The translations under genes and the position numbers were made by a program. Of a DNA stretch of 64,000 nt, positions 56,046 to 64,000 are shown one piece after another. Below the pieces are notes generated by a model that was given only the letters and a program-made list of their open reading frames with translations, was not told where the DNA came from and made no database searches. How positions within the stretch are numbered: the first letter of the stretch is position 1; each line of letters starts with the position of its first letter. This DNA is from Microbulbifer guangxiensis (GTDB lineage: Bacteria; Pseudomonadota; Gammaproteobacteria; Pseudomonadales; Cellvibrionaceae): positions 319,997 to 383,996 of the forward strand of contig NZ_JAJSAQ010000001.1 of the NCBI RefSeq assembly GCF_021729075.1, read 5' to 3'.

Positions 56046-56744
56046 ATGGATGTCAAACAACAATATTTACTGGCAGCACTTCTGTTCTCGATCATACCAA
56101 CAGCTGTATTCAGTTATGATGCGCTGCTTCTCAGCGGAATGACCAGCATCCAGTCAGTGCAGGCTATCTTTGCAAACAGTGGCAAACATGTTGAAGCATT
56201 CTCCATCGCCACTGCCCTGTTTTTTCTCAACCTGCTGGCACTGCATCAAGCGAGGCTGGCATCTGGTTACATTATCAATTATCGAAGGATAGCCTCTGGC
56301 TCCTCTCCCTATGAAAGCATTAACGAGGCGAAATCATTCAGAGGAACCGCCATCAAGCTGTTGGTGATTTACTTCTGGATGCCGGGTCGCATGTCGCGAT
56401 CAGATTACCTGGTCTTTGGGATTCTGATACCACTGCTGGTAACCCTGTATCTTCTCTCTTACGTGCTCTTTAACGCCCAGTTTGCTACGGGCGACGGCAA
56501 GGTATATTTTGCTCAGGGCGCACTGACACTCACAAAAGTCATACCGCCACTGTTAGTGATCTCCCCGGCCGTCAAACGGTTTCACGATATAGGAAGATCT
56601 GGTTTTTACGCCCTGACATTTTTAATCCCACTCATTGGCATATTTATCTGGCTCGGCATGGCATTGATCCCTCCCGCCACAAAACCGGCAGGCAATCGTG
56701 AGGAGAACTTTGCCCAGCGCACAGAAATCTCTTCGTCAAACTGA
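56046..56744 (+). CDS. DUF805-family inner-membrane protein
   Basis: A 232-residue membrane protein. Two N-terminal hydrophobic segments (residues about 9-30 and 51-72) precede a loop and the DUF805 core: YFWMPGRMSRSDYLVFGILI, VISPAVKRFHDIGRSGFYALTF and LIPLIGIFIWLGMALIPP. The core matches the YhaH/YhaI group; the extra N-terminal pair is less usual. Function is unknown. GC content is visibly lower than in the surrounding genes, which may point to later acquisition. The octamer array lies about 70 nt upstream. Confidence 0.82.
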   Translation: MDVKQQYLLAALLFSIIPTAVFSYDALLLSGMTSIQSVQAIFANSGKHVEAFSIATALFFLNLLALHQARLASGYIINYRRIASGSSPYESINEAKSFRGTAIKLLVIYFWMPGRMSRSDYLVFGILIPLLVTLYLLSYVLFNAQFATGDGKVYFAQGALTLTKVIPPLLVISPAVKRFHDIGRSGFYALTFLIPLIGIFIWLGMALIPPATKPAGNREENFAQRTEISSSN

Positions 56745-56837
56745 TGAGAAGAAATCCCTGCTTCTTCAGGAATTGGTAAGTCCGGTATTGGAAGCGCAGA
56801 TTTCATACGATCGATTTTCAGGCTTTGGTAGACTTTG

Positions 56838-57488
56838 ATGGAACCGGAATTCTGGCACCAGCGCTGGCGGGACAATGAAATTGGCTTTCACGAGCCAAAG
56901 GCGAATCCCGCACTGGTTCGCAACCTCGAGATACTGGGATTGCACAAAGGCCGCCGTTTCTTTTTGCCGCTCTGTGGCAAAACGCTGGACATCGGCTGGC
57001 TTCTCTCGAAGGGCTTTGCCGTGGCGGGCGCAGAGCTGAGTGAAATGGCTGTGGAGCAACTGTTCGACGAGCTTGGGGTCGAGCCGGAGATCAGTCCCGG
57101 GGGACAACTGAAACGCTACCGGGCCCCGAACCTCGATATCTTCTGTGGCGATATCTTCGATCTCACTGAGGAATCCCTCGGACCGGTGGATGCCATCTTT
57201 GATCGCGCCGCCCTGGTGGCACTGCCGGAACCCATGCGCGCGCAGTATGTCACCCATTTGATGACAATCACTGGCCGTGCCCCACAGCTGCTGGTGACGT
57301 TCGTTTATGATCAGGCACTGATGCCCGGCCCACCATTCTCAGTTCCCGATGATCTCGTGGAGCGCTACTACGGGGATCACTATGGCCTCAGGCACCTGGA
57401 AAGCAAAGCCGTACCCGGTGGTCTCAAGGGACTGGTACCGGCAGAACAACACGTCTGGTTACTCGGCCCGCCAACCGGCGCGAACTAG
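56838..57488 (+). CDS. tpm: Thiopurine S-methyltransferase family protein
   Basis: A 216-residue SAM-dependent methyltransferase. EFWHQRWRDNEIGFHEPKANP is the diagnostic N-terminus, FFLPLCGKTLDIGWLLSKGF is the SAM-binding loop, and IFDRAALVALPEPMRAQYV follows. Bacterial TPMTs methylate thiols, selenium or tellurium compounds. A TTG immediately precedes the ATG at 56838; the ATG is chosen. Ribosome site is weak. Confidence 0.93.
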   Translation: MEPEFWHQRWRDNEIGFHEPKANPALVRNLEILGLHKGRRFFLPLCGKTLDIGWLLSKGFAVAGAELSEMAVEQLFDELGVEPEISPGGQLKRYRAPNLDIFCGDIFDLTEESLGPVDAIFDRAALVALPEPMRAQYVTHLMTITGRAPQLLVTFVYDQALMPGPPFSVPDDLVERYYGDHYGLRHLESKAVPGGLKGLVPAEQHVWLLGPPTGAN

Positions 57489-57557
57489 GGTCCTCGGGGC
57501 TCTGATTCCCCCGCGCAGCACCGATACCTCCCACAAAACTGAGCCTGGTACCCGTCC

Positions 57558-58016
57558 ATGACCGAGAACGCCACCCTCCAGATCGTCTGCCCTGCCTGCG
57601 GCGCCGTAAACCGTGTGCCCTCTGACCGCCTGGATGAGCGCCCAGTGTGCGGAAAGTGCCGCAGCGCGCTGCTGGCCGGCCAGCCGATCAATGCCACCGA
57701 CCAGACCTTTGGGCGCCTGATCGAAAAGTCAGGTTTACCGCTGGTCGTCGACTTCTGGGCACCCTGGTGCGGTCCCTGCCAGCAGTTTGCACCAGTTTTC
57801 AGCCAGGTCGCCGGAGAAATGGCGACCCGGGCACAGTTCGTCAAGCTGGATACACAAGGCAACCAACAGACGGCCGCGCGCTTCCAGATCCGGTCTATCC
57901 CTACACTGATGGTGTTCCACCGCGGCCGGGAAATCACCCGCCTTTCCGGGGCCTTGCCGAAGCCCCAATTCCAGCAGTGGCTACAACAAAACCTCCCTGC
58001 CTTGCGTACCAACTAG
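57558..58016 (+). CDS. trxC: Thioredoxin 2
   Basis: A 152-residue thioredoxin with the N-terminal zinc-finger of Trx2: CPACG (residues about 11-15) and CGKC (about 31-34) are two CxxC pairs. The redox site is WAPWCGPCQQFAP, and the cis-proline lies in SIPTLMVF. It is a cytosolic disulfide reductase linked to oxidative stress in E. coli. It lies in the same orientation as tpm, with 69 nt between them. Confidence 0.95.
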   Translation: MTENATLQIVCPACGAVNRVPSDRLDERPVCGKCRSALLAGQPINATDQTFGRLIEKSGLPLVVDFWAPWCGPCQQFAPVFSQVAGEMATRAQFVKLDTQGNQQTAARFQIRSIPTLMVFHRGREITRLSGALPKPQFQQWLQQNLPALRTN

Positions 58017-58089
58017 AGCACACAGCCTCTTGGAGGAGGGCTGCAATGGCCCGACTGCTTCTCATGAGTGACGCGGTATAATACCGGCC

Positions 58090-60645
58090 ATGTCTGAGTT
58101 ACCCATCCACGCCGCCCTTCCCGATCTGCTCGACGCACTGAGCCAGCAGAGCAATGTGGTGCTGCAGGCGCCCCCCGGTGCGGGCAAGACCACCGCAGTC
58201 CCGCTGGCGTTGCTGGATTGCGAATGGCTGGAGGGACGGAAGATCATCATGCTGGAGCCCCGCCGGCTGGCGGCCCGGACTGCAGCGGCACGGATGGCAT
58301 CGCTTCTGGGGGAGCCGGTGGGCCAGACAGTAGGCTACCAGATCCGCGCTGAGCGCAAGGCGGGCGCGAACACACGTATTCTCGTCGTCACCGAAGGTAT
58401 CCTCACCCGCCTGCTGCAGTCCGACCCGGAGCTGGCTGGCACTGCCCTCGTCATCTTTGACGAATTCCATGAGCGCAACCTACAGGGCGATCTATCCCTG
58501 GCCTTGTGCCTGCAATCCCAGGAATACCTGCGCGAAGATCTCAAGCTGCTGGTGATGTCCGCCACACTGGACACCGAATCCGTGGCCGATCTGCTGGGCG
58601 GAGCGCCAGTTGTCAGCAGCGAGGGACGCAGCTATCCGGTGCATATTCATTACCTTCCCCATCATCAGCTGCCACAGGATTCCCGGCAGATGCCCGCGCT
58701 GATGACGCGGCAGATCGTCGAGTGGTTGAAACGGGAAACCGGTAGCCTGCTGGCGTTCCTGCCCGGCGTCTGGGAGATCCGTAAGGTAGAGGGCCTGCTG
58801 AGAGAGCAGCTGGCAGATCGTGCAGACATCACCGTCGCACCCCTCTATGGGAATCTCACCAGGCAGCAGCAGGATACGGCTATCGCACCGGCGCCCGCGG
58901 GCCAGCGCAAGGTGGTACTGGCCACGAACGTGGCAGAGACCAGCCTGACCATCGAGGGTATCCGCATTGTCGTGGATTCAGGGTTGATGCGGGAGTCCCG
59001 CTTCGACCCCAACACGGGCATGAACCGGCTGGTGACGACCAGGATCTCACGCGCCTCGGCGACGCAGCGCAGTGGGCGAGCGGGCCGTCTTTGCGAAGGT
59101 GTCAGTGTCCGCCTGTGGACCGAGTCTCAACAGGACACCCTGGCCCGCAAAAACACCGCGGAAATTCTCCTCAGTGACCTCTCTCCATTGATGCTTGAGC
59201 TCGCGCAATGGGGGGTGACGGATCCGGGGGAATTACGCTGGCTTGACCTGCCCCCTCCCGGGGCCGCTTCCCAGGCACAGGCCTTACTGCAGCAACTTGG
59301 GGCAATCGACAGCGAGCACCGGATTACCCACCATGGCACTGCCATGCTGGAACTCGGGACGCACCCGCGGCTTGCACATATGATGATCCGCAGCCTTGAC
59401 TGGGGCATGACGGAGGAGGCCTGCCTGCTTGCAGCCCTGCTCTCCGAGCGCGACATATTCCGCGGGTCATCCCGCCGGGACCGGGATATCCAGAAACGCA
59501 TCGACCTGCTGCAGGGCCGGACACTTACCGCCCATGCCGACCCCGCGTCCTTACAACGTATTCGGCAGCAAGCGAAAACCTGGCAGCGCCAGCTGGACAG
59601 AAAAGCCAGTGGCGAGACCGGCCACGACGAGCCTTTCGATAGCTGTGACCGGGTTGGTGTGTTGCTCGGTCTGGCCTACCCCGACCGAATTGCCAGGAAC
59701 CGCCACGACCGGGAGCGCCGCTTCCTGCTATCCGGGGGGCGCGGTGCCCACTTCAGCCACGATGATGAACTCGCCCTGTCGGACTACCTGGTGGTAGCCG
59801 ATCTAGACGGCCAGGGACGTGATGCACAAATCCAACTGGCCGCACAGATTTCCGAGCCCGCTATACGGCGGGCTTTTCCGGAATTGCTGTCCGAAGAAAC
59901 CACCGTGCGCTGGGACGATAGCAGTGGGCGCGCGGTCGCCGGCACACGCACCCTGCTTGGGCGGCTGGTACTGGAGGAGCGCCCCGCCTCCCACATTTCA
60001 CCGGAATTACTGAGCCAGGCACTCCTCGACGCAGTCCGGCAGCGGGGGCTTTCGGCACTTCCCTGGAGTCAGGAGGCAGGGGCGTTAAGGGAGCGGGTGC
60101 TGTTTCTCCAACGCGCGGCAAGCGACCATCCGGACTTGCTCGGCGGCCTGTCCCTGCCCGACTGGAATGACGAGGTGCTTACCGAGAGTCTGGAACAGTG
60201 GCTCCTGCCCCACCTCGCAGGTATGCATAAACTCGAGCAGTTGAGGCAGCTGGATCTCTACCGCATCCTGCAGGGGCAGCTCGCATGGCCTGTGCAACAG
60301 CAACTGGATGCCCTTGCCCCGAGCCACGTGACTGTGCCCAGCGGCTCCCGGGTGGCCATCGACTACTCACAGGAGATCCCGGTGCTGCCCGTGCGACTGC
60401 AGGAAATGTTCGGCCAGGCACAGACACCGGCGATTCTCGGCGGCCGCTACCCGCTGATGATTCACCTGCTCTCCCCTGCCCGTCGGCCAGTACAGGTCAC
60501 CCGCGATCTGGGTAGCTTCTGGGCTAACACCTATCAGGAGGTGCGCAAGGAGCTGCGAATCAAATACCAGAAGCACTTCTGGCCCGACGACCCGGCAACC
60601 GCCCAGGCGACCAGCACGACCAAGAAGCGCATGCAGGCAAAATAG
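58090..60645 (+). CDS. hrpB: ATP-dependent helicase HrpB
   Basis: An 851-residue DEAH/RHA-family helicase. Walker A is QAPPGAGKTTAVPLALL, motif II is FDEFHERNL (DEFH), motif III is VMSATLD, and motif VI is TQRSGRAGR. The C-terminal part has FLPGVWEIR, HrpB-type helicase-associated and DUF1612-like regions (WPVQQQLDALAPSHVTVPSG, LGSFWANTYQEVRKELRIKY). It has unknown RNA or DNA substrates, and loss can change cell-wall-linked phenotypes in E. coli. ATG at 58090; single gene. Confidence 0.95.
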   Translation: MSELPIHAALPDLLDALSQQSNVVLQAPPGAGKTTAVPLALLDCEWLEGRKIIMLEPRRLAARTAAARMASLLGEPVGQTVGYQIRAERKAGANTRILVVTEGILTRLLQSDPELAGTALVIFDEFHERNLQGDLSLALCLQSQEYLREDLKLLVMSATLDTESVADLLGGAPVVSSEGRSYPVHIHYLPHHQLPQDSRQMPALMTRQIVEWLKRETGSLLAFLPGVWEIRKVEGLLREQLADRADITVAPLYGNLTRQQQDTAIAPAPAGQRKVVLATNVAETSLTIEGIRIVVDSGLMRESRFDPNTGMNRLVTTRISRASATQRSGRAGRLCEGVSVRLWTESQQDTLARKNTAEILLSDLSPLMLELAQWGVTDPGELRWLDLPPPGAASQAQALLQQLGAIDSEHRITHHGTAMLELGTHPRLAHMMIRSLDWGMTEEACLLAALLSERDIFRGSSRRDRDIQKRIDLLQGRTLTAHADPASLQRIRQQAKTWQRQLDRKASGETGHDEPFDSCDRVGVLLGLAYPDRIARNRHDRERRFLLSGGRGAHFSHDDELALSDYLVVADLDGQGRDAQIQLAAQISEPAIRRAFPELLSEETTVRWDDSSGRAVAGTRTLLGRLVLEERPASHISPELLSQALLDAVRQRGLSALPWSQEAGALRERVLFLQRAASDHPDLLGGLSLPDWNDEVLTESLEQWLLPHLAGMHKLEQLRQLDLYRILQGQLAWPVQQQLDALAPSHVTVPSGSRVAIDYSQEIPVLPVRLQEMFGQAQTPAILGGRYPLMIHLLSPARRPVQVTRDLGSFWANTYQEVRKELRIKYQKHFWPDDPATAQATSTTKKRMQAK

Positions 60646-60737
60646 TCCGAGGGTTCTGAATCAAGCGCGCGTCTTATGATGACCGCGGGGACCGAACCCG
60701 CTAGGCTATCGGGGCAACCACAGGGAGAGTTGAGGAA

Positions 60738-61736
60738 ATGATGTTGATTCGACGTGCTATCGCATTCTTTGCGCCACTGCTGTTGCTGGCCTGTGACTTC
60801 GATGACGTCCCCAGCTTCGTGCCGGAGTCCACGGTTACCAACTATCGACAGGAGATGCGAGAGCTGGTGCAGGACATCAGCCGCTATGCCAGGGGCCGCG
60901 ACAGGGACTTCATCATCATCCCCCAGAATGGCGTGGAGCTGGTCACCACCTCCGGGCGCGTCACCGCTACCGTGGAAATCGATTATCTCTCGGCAATCGA
61001 CGGCATTGCCCAGGAAGGTGTTTTTTTCGGTCTGGAAGTGCCGGATCAGCCGACCCCTGCCGCGGAATCAGCGCGTCTGCGTGACTTTCTCGATATCGCC
61101 CGGGAGCGCGGGAACGTCTCTGCCCTGGTGACAGATTTCGCCTTCAGTGAGCGCAATGTGGACCAATCGATCCTGCTCAATGACGACGCCGGCTATCTGG
61201 GTTTCGCTGCCCCTCGCAGCGAGCTGGATACGATTCCCGATTACCCCAACCCGATTCCCGGCAGCAACCGGGCTGATATCGAAGACCTGAATTTCGCCCG
61301 CAACTTCCTGCACCTCACCAATCCACAGCTGTTTTCTTCTTCTCAGGAACTGGTCGATGCGCTGGCGAACACCGACTATGACGTGGTGATACTGGATTTC
61401 TTCTTTAATGGAGAATCTTTCACTGCCGAGCAAATCCGACAACTCCGCTTCAAGGCCAACGGCGGCCGGCGCCTGTTACTGGCCTACCTGAGTATCGGCC
61501 AGGCTGAAAGTAATCGCTTTTACTGGCAGAACTTCTGGTCGTCCAACCCCCCGAGCTGGCTGCGGGAGGAGGTCGCCGGGTCACCGGGCAATTACCAAGT
61601 GCGCTACTGGCTGCAGCCCTGGAAAAACATCCTTTTCGGTGAACCCGGGGACTACGTAGACAGGATCATCGATGCGGGATTCGATGGCGCCTACCTTGAC
61701 CATCTCGACGAGTATCAGTATTTCGAGGCTCAGTAA
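60738..61736 (+). CDS. GH114-like lipoprotein (endo-alpha-1,4-polygalactosaminidase / TM1410 family)
   Basis: A 332-residue protein with a type II signal: hydrophobic AFFAPLLLLAC with a cysteine at about residue 19, so probably a lipoprotein. The mature part is a TIM-barrel-like domain of the MJ1477/TM1410 family: TDYDVVILDFFFNGES, GRRLLLAYLSIGQAESNRFYW and GFDGAYLDHLDEYQYFE at the end. GH114 enzymes cut alpha-1,4-galactosaminan. This protein has only weak motif support, and the substrate is unknown. AGGAA precedes the ATG at 60738. Confidence 0.75.
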   Translation: MMLIRRAIAFFAPLLLLACDFDDVPSFVPESTVTNYRQEMRELVQDISRYARGRDRDFIIIPQNGVELVTTSGRVTATVEIDYLSAIDGIAQEGVFFGLEVPDQPTPAAESARLRDFLDIARERGNVSALVTDFAFSERNVDQSILLNDDAGYLGFAAPRSELDTIPDYPNPIPGSNRADIEDLNFARNFLHLTNPQLFSSSQELVDALANTDYDVVILDFFFNGESFTAEQIRQLRFKANGGRRLLLAYLSIGQAESNRFYWQNFWSSNPPSWLREEVAGSPGNYQVRYWLQPWKNILFGEPGDYVDRIIDAGFDGAYLDHLDEYQYFEAQ

Positions 61737-61876
61737 TTTTGTTGGGAGACAACCTGCCCGACTTCCACCGACTTGCACTTGGAAATGATATCGACCTTGG
61801 TATTATTCAGCGCTCTGGAACCGCATGGACCCTAAACCAAGAATAACTTCAAAACTACAAGAGCGCCGCTCATCCC

Positions 61877-62602
61877 ATGAAGCTTCGAACATTATTGATC
61901 CTGACCCTCGCCATAACTGTATCCAGCTGCGCTTCGATCGAGTTCCCTGTGGCAGTAATGGGGTTAGATGGGGGAACCAAAGCCACGATCAAAGATGAGA
62001 CGCGGGACCTGGACTATCCCTCGCAACTGGCGTCGACAAGTAATATCTATAGTTGCCGCTATGGAATCTCTTACAAATCAGGCAAAGAGCTGATGCCGTC
62101 AAGAGCCGATATCTTCGGTGAATTACTGGCCCGCAACCGCCCGGACCTGATGCAGACTGAGGTAACCCTCACGCGGTTCGACGTGTTCTATAATAACCGC
62201 CTTCAAGCGCTGGCCATTGGCGGGCAGCAATTAGGTGGAGGCCTTGGCCAAGTGCTCACGGAAGCTTCCCTTGGCGCAATCGACACACCTGCGGCGAAAA
62301 ACTTTTTAATCGATAGCCTACCGGAAGATTATCCGAAACAGCTGAAGGAAAACGCGGTAGGCTGTGATGGTCGTGGAGAGGGGGAATACTACTCATCCCG
62401 GCTGACAGGGGGCAGTCAAGTCTTTGTCACCTGGCTCGACTTCGAGGTTAACGCTCAGGAATACAGCTTCAGGACTGTCTACAGCTTCGACCTGGATGAT
62501 GAATACACGCTTCTCCACGCGTTTACCGATGCAATGGAGAAAACGATGAGTGCAGCGGGAGCACGAGTCGAAGCTTCACCCGATGTCAGTCAGGAAAAAT
62601 GA
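61877..62602 (+). CDS. Lipoprotein of unknown function
   Basis: A 241-residue protein with a lipobox: LLILTLAITVSSC, cysteine at residue 18. No known domain is visible. Features are two later cysteines (in YSCRYG and VGCDG), a glycine-rich hydrophobic stretch LAIGGQQLGGGLGQVLTEA (about residues 115-133), and an acidic C-terminus. It probably faces the periplasm from a membrane anchor. It lies 140 nt after the GH114-like lipoprotein in the same direction, which could mean a joint role. Composition is a little lower in GC than its neighbours. Confidence 0.7.
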   Translation: MKLRTLLILTLAITVSSCASIEFPVAVMGLDGGTKATIKDETRDLDYPSQLASTSNIYSCRYGISYKSGKELMPSRADIFGELLARNRPDLMQTEVTLTRFDVFYNNRLQALAIGGQQLGGGLGQVLTEASLGAIDTPAAKNFLIDSLPEDYPKQLKENAVGCDGRGEGEYYSSRLTGGSQVFVTWLDFEVNAQEYSFRTVYSFDLDDEYTLLHAFTDAMEKTMSAAGARVEASPDVSQEK

Positions 62603-62689
62603 TCTGTTGAGAAGGAATGCAAACGGGCAACATCAGGGGCGCCCGTTTGCACCAGTAGAAAGTCTATCCACGGCTACCGGGTTTTCAGA

Positions 62690-63292
62690 TCAATAGTACG
62701 CCTGGGATTTGTCCGTGTGGTCGGTGATGTCCTTCACCCCGGCCACTTCCGGCACCTTTTCTTTCAGGGTTTTCTCGACCCCTTCTTTCAGGGTCATGTC
62801 CACCATGCCACAGCCCTGGCAGCCACCGCCGAATTTCAGAATCGCGTAGTTGTCATCGGTGAATTCCACCAGGCTGACCTGACCACCATGGGCGGCGAGC
62901 CCCGGGTTGATGTCGTTGTACAGGACGTAGTTGATGCGATCCTCGACCGGGCTGTCGTCGGTGATTTTGGGCATCCGGGAATTGGGTGCACGGATGGTCA
63001 GCTGGCCGCCCATCTTGTCCGAGGAGTAGTCGACGCGCGCCTCGTCCAGGTACGGCACGGACCGCCCCTCAAAGTAGGCCTTGAAACCATTCAGCTCCAT
63101 TTCAACGTCGCCCTCTTGCTCCTCGCCGGGCCGACAATAGGCAATGCAGGTCTCGGCGTTGGGGGTACCCGGGCTGGAGACAAACATGCGGATGGCGATC
63201 CCTTCGCAATCCTGCTTCTCCAGCAGCTCACGCAGGTACTCCTGCGCGGATTCGGTGATGGTGACGTTCAGTTCGGAAGACTGTTCAGACAT
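62690..63292 (-). CDS. nfuA: Fe-S biogenesis protein NfuA
   Basis: A 200-residue two-domain protein. The N-terminal A-type-like domain ([33 protein letters not shown]) has lost the third cysteine pattern of true IscA. The C-terminal Nfu domain has [16 protein letters not shown] and [19 protein letters not shown], whose CxxC binds a 4Fe-4S cluster. NfuA delivers clusters to client proteins. ATG at 63292 is chosen; the open frame upstream has no support. It is divergent from metH. Confidence 0.95.
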   Translation of the reverse strand: MSEQSSELNVTITESAQEYLRELLEKQDCEGIAIRMFVSSPGTPNAETCIAYCRPGEEQEGDVEMELNGFKAYFEGRSVPYLDEARVDYSSDKMGGQLTIRAPNSRMPKITDDSPVEDRINYVLYNDINPGLAAHGGQVSLVEFTDDNYAILKFGGGCQGCGMVDMTLKEGVEKTLKEKVPEVAGVKDITDHTDKSQAYY

Positions 63293-63596
63293 ATCGCTTC
63301 TCAAATAACCGAGTTTCTTTGTCGGGTATTTTACTCCGACTGGCAGCCAAGTTAAACCACCCGTTCGCCGCCCCGGATTCCCCGCAGCAGACTCTGCACC
63401 AATAAAGGCATGCTTTTCCGCTTTCGGCGCTTTTTGGGACGCAAATTCGCTGAAATGGGCACTCAGAAACCAGTATTGTTGTTTTACTGAGATCGAGCGG
63501 CCAGACCTCACCGTGCCGACGCAGGCGCCCGAGAGTGATAAGATAGCCGCCCTTTGCAAACCCCTGACCACCAATAAAAGGCTTAAGGAATCGCCC

Positions 63597-64000
<404 letters not shown>

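Noticed and set aside
63300-63596. SAM or SAH riboswitch before metH
   Set aside because: Short GC-rich stems are present (around 63505-63540), but I could not match the conserved core of a known class by eye. A covariance-model search would decide.

Overview
The window looks like chromosomal DNA of a marine-type gammaproteobacterium. Codon use is GC-rich. A TonB-dependent receptor of the Cellvibrionales/Alteromonadales style, the pseudomonad-like order rne / rluC-HAD / yceF / yceD-rpmF-plsX-fabD-fabG-acpP-fabF-pabC-mltG-tmk-holB-pilZ-tatD, and yccA-tusDCBE all fit that group. A Cellvibrionales relative such as Microbulbifer is plausible, but this is an inference from gene order and protein style, not a database match. 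No plasmid, phage, IS element or CRISPR array is visible.

Left part (1-13.8 kb): the 3' end of pabB, a small thioredoxin-fold protein, cysB, a cN-I type 5'-nucleotidase with an overlapping TetR gene, then an accessory amine/amino-acid uptake and catabolism block (TonB receptor, PuuB-like FAD oxidase, divergent PuuA-like glutamine-synthetase homologue, AGCS Na+/amino-acid symporter, D-cysteine desulfhydrase-like PLP enzyme). The promoters of the receptor, the oxidase and the synthetase homologue share a 19-bp sequence, which suggests one regulator. An isolated yajC, a short AraC-type regulator and bcp follow.

Housekeeping core (13.9-33.3 kb): a DUF2244 gene, mdh, a dimeric dUTPase-like gene, then the leftward cluster tatD-pilZ-holB-tmk-mltG-pabC-fabF-acpP-fabG-fabD-plsX-rpmF-yceD (fatty-acid, folate, peptidoglycan and replication functions). 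Then yceF, a HAD phosphatase, rluC, and rne with a leader of nearly 700 nt. After rne comes tRNA-Ser(UGA), whose 3' flank carries about 450 bp of repeated segments that include the tRNA's transcription terminator and copies resembling the tRNA 3' end.

Accessory operon (33.8-40.5 kb): four tightly spaced genes encode a VTT-domain (TVP38/DedA-like) membrane protein, a six-hairpin (GH15/amylo-1,6-glucosidase-like) protein, a GT4 glycosyltransferase with glycolipid-synthase-like motifs, and a fusion of an alkaline-phosphatase-superfamily phosphodiesterase with an endonuclease/exonuclease/phosphatase domain. I recognise no described pathway with this composition. Envelope glycolipid synthesis or lipid remodelling is the best hypothesis, and this is the strongest candidate for an undescribed system.

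Right part (40.5-64 kb): yccA, tusDCBE, yjbQ, trmA, a DUF2489 protein, an AEC transporter, rmuC, murI, an AddB/AddA-like nuclease-helicase pair, a DAHP synthase, a DUF805 membrane gene preceded by five perfect copies of an 8-bp repeat, a TPMT-type methyltransferase, trxC, hrpB, two lipoproteins (one GH114-like, one unknown), nfuA and the start of metH, which runs off the edge.
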